Below are positions 42,511-51,642 of a stretch of 64,000 nucleotides of DNA, piece after piece. The first letter of the stretch is position 1. Each line of letters begins with the position of its first letter. Source of the DNA: Lysobacteraceae bacterium (GTDB lineage Bacteria; Pseudomonadota; Gammaproteobacteria; Xanthomonadales; Rhodanobacteraceae); contig SEHB01000002.1 of the NCBI GenBank assembly GCA_004143945.1, forward strand, positions 496,001-560,000, given 5' to 3'. The notes under the pieces are model-generated. The model worked only from the letters and a program-made list of their open reading frames with translations, ran no database searches and was not told where the DNA came from. Position numbers and translations under genes: made by a program.

Positions 42511-43499
42511 GCCGCGTCCACGTCCTCGCGCGCGACAACGGCGCCGGCCTTTCGCGCGACCTCGTGATCGTGACGCAGGCACTCGCGCAGGCGGGCCACG
42601 AGGTCTGCGTGAGCGGCATCGGCGCGGGCGGCGTGCGTCGCGCCTGGCGGCTCGCGCAGCGGCGCGCCGCGCTCGCATGGCGCCGCTGGCACGAGGACGC
42701 CGCGGCGTCGCGCTTCGACCTCAACCTGATGCTCGAACGCATCCGCCCCGAGTACTTCGCGCTCGCGCGGCGCAACGGGCTCGTGCCCAATCCCGAATGG
42801 TTCGCCGACGAGGACCGGCGCTGGCTCGGCGGCCTCGATGCGGTATTCACGAAGACGCTGCACGCCGCGCCGCTGTTCGAAGCGCTCGGTTGCCGCAGCG
42901 TGCATACGGGTTTCACGAGCATCGATCGCCTGCGCGCCGAGGTGCCGCGCGAGCCCACGTTCTTCCACCTCGGCGGGCGCAGCGTGAACAAGGGCAGCCA
43001 GGCGCTGCTGGACCTCTGGCTGCGCAAGCCGCAGTGGCCCGTGCTGACGATGGTCCAGCGCTCGAAGCTCGCGATGCCCCCGCACCTGCCTGCGAACGTG
43101 CGCCTGCTCGACGGCTACCTCGGCGACGACGATTTGCGCGTGCTGCAGAACCGCCATCGCTTCCACCTGTGCCCGTCGGAAACCGAGGGCTTCGGCCACC
43201 ACCTCGTCGAGGGCATGAGCGTCGGTGCGATCGTGCTCACCACCGACGCGCCGCCGATGAACGAACTCGTCGGCGCGGAACGTGGCGTGCTCGTCGCGCC
43301 GAACCGCAGCGGCACGCAGCGGCTCGCGACGACCTGGTTCGTCGATCCCGCCGCGCTCGAAGCCGCGGTCGAACGCATGCTCGCGTTCGACGAGTCCGCA
43401 TGCACCGCGATCGGCGCCCGCGCGCGCGCATGGTGGGAGTCCAACGACCGCGCGTTCCGCGAGCACCTCGCCTCCGCGATCACGTCCGTCCTCCTGTAG
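42507..43499 (+). CDS. Glycosyltransferase (GT4-like)
   Basis: 330 residues of GT-B fold: N-terminal HVLARDNGAGLSRDLVIVTQ, and C-terminal nucleotide-sugar site with RHRFHLCPSETEGFGHHLVE then GMSVGAIVLTTDAPPMNELV (the EGFGH-x-E pattern of GT4 enzymes). Start GTG 42507 overlaps the GT2 stop, so the two are translated together, likely in one surface-glycan step. The stop TAG falls at the first bases of a REP (GTAGGAGCGGCGCAGCCGCGA), suggesting the repeat set the present C-terminus. Confidence 0.85.
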   Translation: MSRVHVLARDNGAGLSRDLVIVTQALAQAGHEVCVSGIGAGGVRRAWRLAQRRAALAWRRWHEDAAASRFDLNLMLERIRPEYFALARRNGLVPNPEWFADEDRRWLGGLDAVFTKTLHAAPLFEALGCRSVHTGFTSIDRLRAEVPREPTFFHLGGRSVNKGSQALLDLWLRKPQWPVLTMVQRSKLAMPPHLPANVRLLDGYLGDDDLRVLQNRHRFHLCPSETEGFGHHLVEGMSVGAIVLTTDAPPMNELVGAERGVLVAPNRSGTQRLATTWFVDPAALEAAVERMLAFDESACTAIGARARAWWESNDRAFREHLASAITSVLL

Positions 43500-43592
43500 G
43501 AGCGGCGCAGCCGCGACCGTCATGTTGCACGTTCAATGCGCCATGGGGTTTCGCCACGTCGCCGATCGCGCCTGCGGCGCTCCTGCAGGTAG
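43496..43592. repeat. REP-like pair beside the RAYT gene
   Basis: GTAGGAGCGGCGCAGCCGCGA (from 43496) and ATCGCGCCTGCGGCGCTCCT (from 43566) form opposed halves about 50 bp apart, nearly identical to the pair at 35517-35615. It is the left flank of the REP-associated transposase gene. Confidence 0.8.
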
Positions 43593-43640
43593 GCATCCAG
43601 GCTTTGCGCGGGATCTCCGCTGCATGGCATACGACACCAC

Positions 43641-44105
43641 CTAGAGCCACGCGGCGTACCAGTAGGGGTAGTACCGCACCGATGCCACCAGGCCAGCGCG
43701 CAATGGATTGGCGATGATGTAGCGCGCGACCACGAGGGTGTTTTCGTCGCTGCGCAGCGCGTGATCGTGGAAGCCGCGGCCCCACAACGGCGGCGTTGCA
43801 CCGCATGCGTCATTGACGCTCTGCGAGATGCGTGCCTTGAGCTGACCGATCGTCGCGGAGAGATCATGGGTCTGCAGCCGAAGCAGCAGGTGCAGGTGGT
43901 CGGGCATCAAGACCCAGCAGAGTGCTTCGAGTTCGCCGGTGCGTGCATGCGCATGGATCGCGCGGCAGGCCGCGGTAGCGGCATCGAAGCGGCGGAACAG
44001 CGGCTGTCGGTCGTGTGTCACCGTGGTGACGTGGTAGAGCTGGTCGCGCACTGCCGCGCGTCCCTTGCGCAGCGCGTGATGTCCGGGCTGAAGAGGCATG
44101 TCCAT
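43641..44105 (-). CDS. REP-associated tyrosine transposase (RAYT, IS200/Y1 family)
   Basis: 154 residues of Y1_Tnp fold: YHVTTVTHDRQPLF, the HUH motif in MPDHLHLLLR (H70, H72), and the tyrosine helix VARYIIANPLRAGLV. RAYT proteins cut and join single-stranded REP hairpins. It is flanked by REPs on both sides (43496-43592, 44251-44284, 44383-44414), which fits this job, and it lies between the split ntrX/ntrY genes. The start is ATG 44105 or 44099. All catalytic residues are present, so it may be active. Confidence 0.92.
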   Translation of the reverse strand: MDMPLQPGHHALRKGRAAVRDQLYHVTTVTHDRQPLFRRFDAATAACRAIHAHARTGELEALCWVLMPDHLHLLLRLQTHDLSATIGQLKARISQSVNDACGATPPLWGRGFHDHALRSDENTLVVARYIIANPLRAGLVASVRYYPYWYAAWL

Positions 44106-44250
44106 GTGCGCAGCATTGCCGCGCGGGTCGGTCGGTCGCCATCGCGCTGCGCTGCGTCGCGATGTGCGAATTCCGCGATTCGGGATGTACAACAGGTTCC
44201 CCAGGGCGGTCGACGATGGCGCGAAACCGCATTGCGCGGCGATCGTCCAC

Positions 44251-44414
44251 CATCACGGTCGCGGCTGCGCCGCTCCTACAGAAGCTTCCGCCCCGGCCGC
44301 CACCCCGCGGTTACACGAATCCGCCGCGCCTGCCTGCAACGGCAAAGTAACGTCGTAACCGGAGTGCGCGAAAGGTGTAGAGATCACGGTCGCGGCTGCG
44401 CCGCTCCTACAGAC
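44251..44414. repeat. Two REP halves, CACGGTCGCGGCTGCGCCGCTCC, in the RAYT-ntrY gap
   Basis: CATCACGGTCGCGGCTGCGC at 44251 and ATCACGGTCGCGGCTGCGCC at 44383 are direct copies about 132 bp apart, each continuing GCTCCTACAGA. They are the same repeat as the left half at 43496 in the other orientation. The 355-bp gap contains nothing else that I recognise. Confidence 0.8.
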
Positions 44415-44460
44415 GCTTGCGCACCGTTCGCCACGCCACGGTCAACCAAGTTCGCCGCGC

Positions 44461-46629
44461 CTACGGGCGCTCCAGCGGCAGGCGCAGCGTGAAGGTCGCG
44501 CCGCCCTGCGCGGCGTTGCCCGCGCGCACGCTGCCGCCGTGTTCCTCGGCGATCTTCTTGACCACCGCGAGCCCGAGGCCGGTGCCGCGGGGCTTGCTCG
44601 TCGTGTAGGGCTCGAACCAGCGTTCGCCGAAGTCGCCGGGCAGCCCGGGACCGTTGTCGGCGACCTCGAGCTCGACCCATGCCGCGTCGTCGTCGCGTAC
44701 GATCGAGGTCGTCACGCGGATCTGCGGCTTGCGCGCTTCGCCGATCGCCTCGAGCGCGTTCTTCATGAGGTTGTGCAATGCCTGGCGCAGGCGCACCGCA
44801 TCGCCGCGCACGAGCGGTTCGCCGGCCGCGAGCTGGCGCGTGAGCGCGATGCGCTGGTCGTTCTCGTAGAGGTCCAGCACTTCGCCGAGCAGCGCGTGCA
44901 GCGCGATCGGGCGCGTCGCGAGCTGCGGCGGGCGCGCGTAGTCGCCGAATGCGTTGACCATCGTCTTCAGCGCCTCGACCTGGCTCACGATCGTGTGCGT
45001 GGCGCGATCGATGAGCTCGCCCTCCTCGGGCGGCAGGCGGCCGAGGAAGCGCCGGCGCAGGCGCTCGGCCGCGAGCTGGATCGGCGTCAGCGGGTTCTTG
45101 ACCTCGTGCGCGAGGCGACGCGCGACTTCGCCCCAGGCCGCGTCGCGCTGCGCGCGATTCAGCACCGTGAGGTCGTCGAACACCGCGACATAGCCGGCCT
45201 GCTCGGGCAACGCGGCGCCGCGCAGCATCAGCGTGCGCCGGCCCTGCGCGGTGTCGACCACGACTTCCTCGCGCCACTCGCGCGCGGGACCATCGAGATG
45301 GCGCGCGAGCGGATCGAGGAAGGCGGCGAGGTCGGGCCGCGCCTCGCGCAGCTCGCCGAGCCCGCGCCCGAGGTGCGGCGACAACGCGACGCCGAGGATC
45401 GCTTCGGCCGCGCGGTTCGCGACGCGCAGGCCGCCGTCGCGATCGAAACCGAGCACGCCCGCCGACAGGCGCTCGAGCACCGCCTCGAGCCAGGCACGCT
45501 GCTGCTCGGTCTCGCCCGCGGCCTTGCGCGCGCGCGCGCCGGCGGCCTCGAGATCGTGCGTCATCTCGGCGAACGAGCGCACGAGGAAACCGAGTTCGTC
45601 GTTGCTCGCGACCGGCAGCGGCGTGTCGAAGCGTCCGGCGCCGACCGCGCGCGTCGCCGCCGCGAGCCGTCCGATCGGCGCGACGAGCCGGCGCGCGATG
45701 CCGAACGCCGCGAGCACGACCGCGAGCACCGACAGCAGCAGCACGAAGGTGAGGATCAATCCGAACGTGAGCTTGAGCGAGCCGCGCAGGAACTTCAGGC
45801 GCTGGAAATCGAAACTCGCGCGCTCGATGCCCGCGGTCAGCGGCTGCAGTCGCGCGGGCAGCGGAAACAGTCCCTGCAGCAGGCGCGGCGGCAACGAACC
45901 CAGGCGGTCGCTGCCGCCCGACAGCGGGAGCAGCACGCGCAGCACCAGCGCGTCGCCGAGCGGTTCCGCCGCGGCGTAGCGGCTCTCGCCCTTCACGCGC
46001 ATCAGCAACGCGCCGTCGGGCAACGGCGGATCGAGGTAGCGCGGGTCGGAACTCGCGCTCGCCTGCACGCGCCCGTCCGCGGCGAACACCGCGAGCTGGA
46101 TCGCACCGAGCGCATCGATCGCCTCGTCGAGCGCGGCCTGCGCGCCCTCGACGGGTTCGTCGGCGAGGCGGCCAGCGAGCGCCGACGTCGACGACTCGGC
46201 CGCGCGCAGGTGTTCGTCGACGACGATGCGGCCGAGTTCGAGCGCGTCCTCGAGCGCCTGCTCGAGGCGCACGTTGAACCAGTTGTCGATCGTCGCGTCG
46301 ACGAAGCGCAGTGCGAAGCCGTACACGACGACGGTCGAGGGGACCGCGAGCAGGGTCAGCAACATCAGCAGGCGGCGATTGAGGCGCGCGCCGGGCGTGC
46401 CGTTGGCGACGTCGCGGCGCAGGCGCCACAGGCGCAGTCCGATCGCGACTGCGAGCACCACCAGCGCGATGCCGGCGGCGCCGAGCACCCACGGGTAGTG
46501 CGACGCGAAGCGCGCGCTGTCGCCGGACGCGTCCTCGGCGAGCTTGAGCGAGGCGACGAGCAGCGCGCCGACGGCGAACGCCGGCACGATCCTGCGCAGC
46601 AGGAAGGTCAGTGCTGCGCGGCCGGCCAT
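44461..46629 (-). CDS. ntrY: NtrY-type sensor histidine kinase
   Basis: 722 residues. N-terminal membrane region with helices near 10-28, 48-65, 85-103 and around 300-325, enclosing a large periplasmic domain; HAMP (ARRLVAPIGRLAAATRAVGA), PAS (LSAGVLGFDRDGGLRVANRA), HisKA with phosphoacceptor in LAHEVKNPLTPIQLAAERLR, and HATPase (NLMKNALEAI, DNGPGLP, GTGLGLAVVKKIAEEHGG). Partner of NtrX. It begins 22 bp inside the DUF4390 gene, showing rsmB-DUF4390-ntrY to be one unit. In most relatives ntrX follows directly; here it does not. Confidence 0.92.
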   Translation of the reverse strand: MAGRAALTFLLRRIVPAFAVGALLVASLKLAEDASGDSARFASHYPWVLGAAGIALVVLAVAIGLRLWRLRRDVANGTPGARLNRRLLMLLTLLAVPSTVVVYGFALRFVDATIDNWFNVRLEQALEDALELGRIVVDEHLRAAESSTSALAGRLADEPVEGAQAALDEAIDALGAIQLAVFAADGRVQASASSDPRYLDPPLPDGALLMRVKGESRYAAAEPLGDALVLRVLLPLSGGSDRLGSLPPRLLQGLFPLPARLQPLTAGIERASFDFQRLKFLRGSLKLTFGLILTFVLLLSVLAVVLAAFGIARRLVAPIGRLAAATRAVGAGRFDTPLPVASNDELGFLVRSFAEMTHDLEAAGARARKAAGETEQQRAWLEAVLERLSAGVLGFDRDGGLRVANRAAEAILGVALSPHLGRGLGELREARPDLAAFLDPLARHLDGPAREWREEVVVDTAQGRRTLMLRGAALPEQAGYVAVFDDLTVLNRAQRDAAWGEVARRLAHEVKNPLTPIQLAAERLRRRFLGRLPPEEGELIDRATHTIVSQVEALKTMVNAFGDYARPPQLATRPIALHALLGEVLDLYENDQRIALTRQLAAGEPLVRGDAVRLRQALHNLMKNALEAIGEARKPQIRVTTSIVRDDDAAWVELEVADNGPGLPGDFGERWFEPYTTSKPRGTGLGLAVVKKIAEEHGGSVRAGNAAQGGATFTLRLPLERP

Positions 46630-47186
46630 GTCGTCTCCGCCGAAGCGAGTCGCCACGCGGGCTCGAACAATGCGGGCAGGCGTAGCGCGCCGGGCAACGC
46701 GGCCGGATCGATCGCGACCGACACCTGCAGCGGCGCATCCTGCGGGAGCGCGTCGAACGCGGACGGAAGCGCGAGCCGCAGCGAGCCGAGCGCGGACAGC
46801 AGGTGTGCCTGGGTCGCGAATGCGCGCACCTCGTCGCTGCCGATCGTGCGCAACTGGTAGCGGCGCGAGAGCGGGAACCAGCGCAGCTCGATGCGCGGCT
46901 TCGCGTGCACCGCGCGCGGCCATCGGCCCGCGCGCACGTCGGCTTCGAGCACGATCGGAATGCCGTGGTCGAGCGCGTCCTGCATCGGGCCGCTGAGGCG
47001 GCAGTCGAGCGCGAGCTCGAGCCGCGGCGTCGCGCCGCGCGCGAGCTGTGCATGGCGGATGCCGAGGCTGCCGGGCTGCTGCTCCTCGAGCAGGCCGCAG
47101 CCACCCGCGAGCGCGATCGCGGCCAGCAGCAATGCGTATCGCAGCCACGCGCCGATGCGCGCGTCAGCGCTTTTCGAGTACCGCAT
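46608..47186 (-). CDS. DUF4390-family exported protein
   Basis: 192 residues. N-terminal signal sequence ending in a lipobox-like AGGC (LLLAAIALAGGC), then a beta-rich domain: IRHAQLARGATPRLELALDC, PMQDALDHGIPIVLEADVRA, PRIELRWFPLSRRYQLRTIG. This matches the DUF4390 family, which in gammaproteobacteria lies between rsmB and ntrY exactly as here; its function is unknown, possibly a periplasmic partner of NtrY. It overlaps both neighbours (23 bp and 22 bp). ATG 47186 is used; a later start would cut the signal sequence. Confidence 0.85.
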   Translation of the reverse strand: MRYSKSADARIGAWLRYALLLAAIALAGGCGLLEEQQPGSLGIRHAQLARGATPRLELALDCRLSGPMQDALDHGIPIVLEADVRAGRWPRAVHAKPRIELRWFPLSRRYQLRTIGSDEVRAFATQAHLLSALGSLRLALPSAFDALPQDAPLQVSVAIDPAALPGALRLPALFEPAWRLASAETTWPAAQH

Positions 47187-48528
47187 AGTAGAAGCCGTCC
47201 ATGCCGCCCTCGCCCGGCAGGTTCTGGCGACCGACGCCGGCGGCGTGGCCGAGCTCCGGCGGAAGTTCCGGTGCGTGGGCATCATCGTGGGCGGCGAGGA
47301 AGCGGGCAAGCACGGCCTCGTTCTCGGCGCGCAGCAGCGAGCAGGTCGCGTAGACCAATCGCCCGCCGCGCTCGAGCAGCGGCCACAGCGCGGCGAGGAT
47401 CGCGTCCTGCGCAGCGGCCAGCGGCGCGATGTCGGCCGCGCGACGATGCAGCTTGATGTCGGGCTGGCGGCGGATGATCCCGCTCGCCGAACACGGCGCG
47501 TCGACGAGGATGCGCGCGAACGGTCGTCCGTCCCACCAGTCGGCCGGCGCAGCCGCATCGCCGGCGACCACGTTCGCGTCGAGGCCGAGGCGCGCGAGGT
47601 TCTCGCGCACGCGCGGCAACCGCGCGGGATCGCGGTCGAGCGCGACGAGCTCGAGCGCGTCGCGCTCGAGCAGGTGCGCGGCCTTGCCGCCGGGCGCGGC
47701 GCAGGCATCGAGCACGCGCTGACCGGGGCGTGCGTCGAGCAGCGCGGCGACGCGCTGGGCGGCGCCGTCCTGCACCGAGAACAGGCCCTCCGCGTAACCC
47801 GGCAGGCGCGTCACGTCGGTACTTCGTTCGAGCACGATCGCATCGGGCAAGCGGTCCGGGCCGGTCGCAGCGACGCCGGCGGCTCCGAATGCCGCGAGCA
47901 GGTCCGCACGCACGGCGCGACGACGATTCACGCGCAGCACGAGCGCGGCTTCGATGTTGTTGGCCGCGAGGATCGCGTCCGCGTGCGCGGGCCAGTCGCG
48001 TTCGATCGCGTCGATGAGCCAGCGCGGGTGCGCATGGCGCGTGACCGGATCGGCGTCGAGGCGTGCCGCGAGTTCGGTGCGCTCGCGCAGGAAGCGGCGC
48101 AGCAGCGCGTTCGCGAGTCCCGCGTACTGCGGCTGGCCCAGCGCGCGAACGGCTTCGACCGCGCTGCCGACGACGGCGTAGTCGGGAAGGCCGAGCGCTT
48201 CGATCTGCGCGAACGCGAGCACCAGCAGCGCGCGCACGTCGCGCGCCCGTGGCGGCAGCGGCTTGTCGAGCAGCAGGCCGAGCGCGGCATCGTGGCGCAG
48301 CCACCAGCGCGAGGCCGCGAACAGCGAGGCCGCGAGCAGCGCGCGGTCGCGCGCGTCGGCAATGCGCGGGTTCGCGTCGGCCAATGCGGTGCGCAGCGAA
48401 ACGCCGTCGAACGCGATGCGCGCGAGCGCGCGCGCTGCGTCCGCGCGCAGTTGCGCGCCGGGTGCTTGCGCCGGGGTCTCCTGCGCCGCGCGTCGCGCGC
48501 GACCAGGCGGGCGAGCCGGGCCGCTCAT
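47164..48528 (-). CDS. rsmB: 16S rRNA (cytosine967-C5)-methyltransferase
   Basis: 454 residues: an N-terminal NusB-like RNA-binding domain (about residues 30-165; [11 protein letters not shown] at its end) and a methyltransferase domain with SAM motif [31 protein letters not shown] and LVYATCSL, the two cysteines used in C5 methylation. It modifies C967 of 16S rRNA. It overlaps fmt upstream by ATGA (48525-48528), the usual fmt-rsmB arrangement. The N-terminus (first 25 residues) is arginine/proline-rich and possibly extended. Confidence 0.95.
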   Translation of the reverse strand: MSGPARPPGRARRAAQETPAQAPGAQLRADAARALARIAFDGVSLRTALADANPRIADARDRALLAASLFAASRWWLRHDAALGLLLDKPLPPRARDVRALLVLAFAQIEALGLPDYAVVGSAVEAVRALGQPQYAGLANALLRRFLRERTELAARLDADPVTRHAHPRWLIDAIERDWPAHADAILAANNIEAALVLRVNRRRAVRADLLAAFGAAGVAATGPDRLPDAIVLERSTDVTRLPGYAEGLFSVQDGAAQRVAALLDARPGQRVLDACAAPGGKAAHLLERDALELVALDRDPARLPRVRENLARLGLDANVVAGDAAAPADWWDGRPFARILVDAPCSASGIIRRQPDIKLHRRAADIAPLAAAQDAILAALWPLLERGGRLVYATCSLLRAENEAVLARFLAAHDDAHAPELPPELGHAAGVGRQNLPGEGGMDGFYYAVLEKR

Positions 48529-49457
48529 GCGCGGGACTCGCGACGTGCGTTGTGCCAGTCCCGCGCGGTCATGCGCCGGCCGCCTTCGCGCTGCAGCTCG
48601 AGGATGCGCAGCACGCCCTCGCCGGTCGCGATCGCGAGGCTGTCGCGATCGCCGGCGACCAGGCTGCCGGGCGTGGCGTCGAACGGTTCCGCGTCCGCGA
48701 GCGCCGACCAGATGCGCAGCCGCTCGCCCTCGACCCAGGCTTCGGCGACCGGCCACGGATCGAATGCGCGCACCGTGCGTTCGAGCGCGAGCGCGGATTC
48801 GTTCCAGTCGAGCCGTGCCTCGGCCTTGTCGATCTTGTGCGCGTAGGTCACGCCGTCTTCGGCCTGCGGCGTCGCCACCAGCGAGTCGCCGCGCTGCACG
48901 CGCGCGAGGCCTTCGGCGAGCAGGTCTGCGCCGAGCGCGGCGAGGCGATCATGCAGGCTGCCGCCGGTGTCGTCGCGCGTGATCGGCGTGCGGCGCTCCA
49001 GCAGCACCGGTCCCGTATCGAGACCCGCTTCCATCTGCATGAGCTGCACGCCCGTTTCCGCGTCGCCCGCGAGGATCGCGCGCTGGATCGGCGCGGCGCC
49101 GCGCCAGCGCGGCAGCAGCGAGGCGTGCACGTTCCAGCAGCCGAGCCGCGGCAGCGCGAGCACCGACTTCGGCAGGATCAGTCCGTAGGCGACCACGACG
49201 AGCAGGTCCGGCGCGTGCGCCGCGAGCCGAGCGCGCGCCGCCTTGTCACGCAGCGTCTCCGGCTGCTCGACCGTGACCCCGGCCGCGAGCGCCGCCTGCT
49301 TGACCGGGCTCGCGTTGAGCTTGCGCCCGCGCCCGGCCGGGCGATCGGGCTGGGTGTACGCCGCGACCACCTCGGCCCCGCTCGCGCGGCAGGCCTCGAA
49401 CGCGGGGACGGCGAATTCGGGCGTTCCCGCGAACACCACGCGCAACGGCTCGGACAT
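48525..49457 (-). CDS. fmt: Methionyl-tRNA formyltransferase
   Basis: 310 residues with [20 protein letters not shown] at the start, the formyl-folate site [10 protein letters not shown]-like [29 protein letters not shown], and a C-terminal tRNA-binding domain ([20 protein letters not shown]). It formylates initiator Met-tRNA. It follows def by about 106 bp on the same strand and overlaps rsmB, giving the classic def-fmt-rsmB order. Confidence 0.96.
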   Translation of the reverse strand: MSEPLRVVFAGTPEFAVPAFEACRASGAEVVAAYTQPDRPAGRGRKLNASPVKQAALAAGVTVEQPETLRDKAARARLAAHAPDLLVVVAYGLILPKSVLALPRLGCWNVHASLLPRWRGAAPIQRAILAGDAETGVQLMQMEAGLDTGPVLLERRTPITRDDTGGSLHDRLAALGADLLAEGLARVQRGDSLVATPQAEDGVTYAHKIDKAEARLDWNESALALERTVRAFDPWPVAEAWVEGERLRIWSALADAEPFDATPGSLVAGDRDSLAIATGEGVLRILELQREGGRRMTARDWHNARRESRA

Positions 49458-49563
49458 GGACGCACTTCGAAGGGTCAGGACCGGGATTGTAGGCCGCTCG
49501 CGGCCGGCGAATGCGGGCCCGCTGCATCCAGTTCCCCAATTCCCCAGTCCCTGTTCCCCGCCC

Positions 49564-50067
49564 TCAAGCGCTCTGGCGGCGCTTCTTTTCCATGCGCTTG
49601 AGCAGCAGCGAGCGCTTGAGCGGGGAGAGGTAGTCGACGAACACCTTGCCGACGAGATGGTCCATCTCGTGCTGGATGCAGACCGCGAGCGGACCCTCGA
49701 CGTCGAGTTCGAACGGCGTGCCGTCGACGCGCTGCGCGGCGACCTTCACGCGCAGCGCGCGCTCGACGTCGGCGTAGATGCCAGGGAACGACAGGCAACC
49801 CTCCTGGTAGACCTGTTCGCCCGACTTCTCGAGGATGCGCGGATTGATCAGCACATGCGATTCGCTGCGCTCCTCGGACATGTCCATCACGAGCACCTGC
49901 CGGTGCACGTCGACCTGGGTCGCCGCGAGGCCGACGCCGGGCGCCTCGTACATCGTCTCGAACATGTTCGAGACGAGCTGTTCGAGCTCGGTGTCGAACA
50001 CGGTGACCGGCGCCGCCTTGGTGCGCAGGCGCGGGTCGGGGAACTCGAGAATCGGAAGCAGGGCCAT
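49564..50067 (-). CDS. def: Peptide deformylase
   Basis: 167 residues with the three PDF motifs: [16 protein letters not shown] (zinc cysteine) and [12 protein letters not shown] (HExxH with both zinc histidines). It removes the formyl group from nascent proteins. The start [15 protein letters not shown] at 50067 is the normal PDF start; twelve upstream in-frame codons are not conserved in character. The basic C-terminal tail ([12 protein letters not shown]) is typical of gammaproteobacterial Def. Confidence 0.96.
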   Translation of the reverse strand: MALLPILEFPDPRLRTKAAPVTVFDTELEQLVSNMFETMYEAPGVGLAATQVDVHRQVLVMDMSEERSESHVLINPRILEKSGEQVYQEGCLSFPGIYADVERALRVKVAAQRVDGTPFELDVEGPLAVCIQHEMDHLVGKVFVDYLSPLKRSLLLKRMEKKRRQSA

Positions 50068-50265
50068 GGGATTGGAGGTGCGGGCGCGGCGCGCGGAGGG
50101 CAAGGGTCGCGATTCTAGCCGCGCCGGATCCGCCCCGCGAGCCGGTGCCGGCCTCCGTCTGGCCGCCCGCCCGCGGCCCGCCAGCGTGATCGGCGACCCA
50201 TCCGGCCGGGTTCGTCGGGTCCGCAGGCGCCGGCAAGCCCGTGGGCGGCCTGCGACGCAGTTCGT

Positions 50266-50294
50266 TTTTCACACCATAACTTTTGCATTACACT
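50266..50294 (+). promoter_or_regulatory. Likely sigma-70 promoter of the LysM-dprA direction
   Basis: TTTTCA (50266-50271) and TACACT (50289-50294) are 17 bp apart within an AT-rich stretch that stands out in the 262-bp gap between def and the LysM gene; the ATG follows 36 bp after the -10. Each box matches consensus at four of six positions. The rest of the gap is GC-rich with no further signal. Confidence 0.55.
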
Positions 50295-50329
50295 CGGGAA
50301 AACCTTTGGGGATCGGGGGATTGGCCGCC

Positions 50330-51487
50330 ATGCTTAAAAAACTGCTTGCGGTTTCGGCCGGCTTGCTCGTGACGCTCACCGCGTATGCGGCCACGGTGCA
50401 ATGGACCGAGAACCACCCGGACCGCTATGTCGTCCAGAAGGGCGACACGCTGTGGGACATTTCCGCCCGCTTCCTCAAGCAGCCCTGGCTGTGGCCCGAG
50501 ATCTGGCACGACAACCAGCAGGTCCGCAACCCGCACCTGATCTATCCGGGTGACGTGCTGGTGTTCGACAACGGCCGCCTGACCAGCGGCGGCTACGGCC
50601 CGCAGGTGCGCCGCAGCGACTACGAGGAGGCGATCCCGCCGATCCCGTTGTCCGAGCTCAAGCAGTGGCTCAAGAACACGCGCATCGTCGACGAGGACAG
50701 CCTGCGCTACGCGCCGCACGTCGTCGGCATCGAGGAAAACCAGCTGCGCGCCGAAGCCGGCCAGCTGATCTACATCCGCGGCCTCGACGCCGAGCCCGGC
50801 ACCAAGCTCGCGGTGGTGCGCCCGATGGGCCGCTACTACGACATGCCGCCGGTCGATGAAGGCCGCCCGCGCGAGGTCCATCGCCAGGAGAAGGACGCGC
50901 GCGACGGCCGCCCCGCGCTGCTCTGGCGCCATGGCCCGAACGAATTCACGCTCGCGGGCAACGTGCGCTTCCTCGGCTACGAAATGCTCGACTTCGGTAC
51001 CGTGCAGGTCACGCGCCGCGCGGACGATGTGTCCTCCGCGCTGGTCACCTACTCGGACTTCGAAGTGCGCCCGGGCGACTACGTGTTCCCGATCGACCCG
51101 CAGCCCTACGACGCCGAGTACGTGCCGCATTCGCCCGACAACGTGCCCGAGAACATGCGCGTGATCGCATTCTCGGACGCGCTGAACGCGGTCGGCCCGC
51201 GCCAGGTCGTCGCGCTCTCGCGCGGCCACGAGGACGGCATCGAGAACGGCGAGACCTTCAGCCTCTACCATCCGGGCGAAACCGTCATCGACCAGACCGA
51301 CTACCCCGAGGGCAGCACGCGCCGCTTCTTCAAGCCGCGCGATGCCAAGGCGACGCTGCCGCCCGAGTTCGTCGGCAACGTGATGATCTTCCGCACCTTC
51401 CAGCGTGTCAGCTACGGCCTCGTGATGGACGCGGTCAAGCCCGTCCACCTCGGCGATTTCCTGCACGATCCGAACAGCACGCCCTGA
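50330..51487 (+). CDS. LysM-domain exported protein
   Basis: 385 residues. Signal peptide MLKKLLAVSAGLLVTLTAYA, then a LysM motif at about 32-78 (YVVQKGDTLWDISARFLKQP, NPHLIYPGDVLVF), and a long C-terminal part with three beta-rich segments (PRQVVALSRGHEDGIENGET is characteristic). Family members lie next to def/dprA throughout gammaproteobacteria and bind peptidoglycan; exact role unknown. The only good start is ATG 50330, 36 bp after a likely promoter. Confidence 0.93.
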   Translation: MLKKLLAVSAGLLVTLTAYAATVQWTENHPDRYVVQKGDTLWDISARFLKQPWLWPEIWHDNQQVRNPHLIYPGDVLVFDNGRLTSGGYGPQVRRSDYEEAIPPIPLSELKQWLKNTRIVDEDSLRYAPHVVGIEENQLRAEAGQLIYIRGLDAEPGTKLAVVRPMGRYYDMPPVDEGRPREVHRQEKDARDGRPALLWRHGPNEFTLAGNVRFLGYEMLDFGTVQVTRRADDVSSALVTYSDFEVRPGDYVFPIDPQPYDAEYVPHSPDNVPENMRVIAFSDALNAVGPRQVVALSRGHEDGIENGETFSLYHPGETVIDQTDYPEGSTRRFFKPRDAKATLPPEFVGNVMIFRTFQRVSYGLVMDAVKPVHLGDFLHDPNSTP

Positions 51488-51505
51488 CGGGCTTGGCGGG
51501 AATAG

Positions 51506-51536
51506 GGAATGCGGGAGCGGAACGCTCCCGCATTCC
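51506..51536. terminator. Perfect 14-bp hairpin after the LysM gene
   Basis: GGAATGCGGGAGCG (51506-51519), loop GAA, CGCTCCCGCATTCC (51523-51536). The stem is perfect and lies 18 bp after the LysM stop. There is no U-run, so it may be a structural 3' end or pause site instead of a full intrinsic terminator. Confidence 0.55.
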
Positions 51537-51642
51537 GCTCTCACCCATCCCGATTCGCCATTCCCCATTCCCCGGTTTTTCCTACACCGCGAGTCGCCAA
51601 TCTCGCGCCGCCTCCGCGCTCGCGGCGGGCTAGGCTGCGCGG

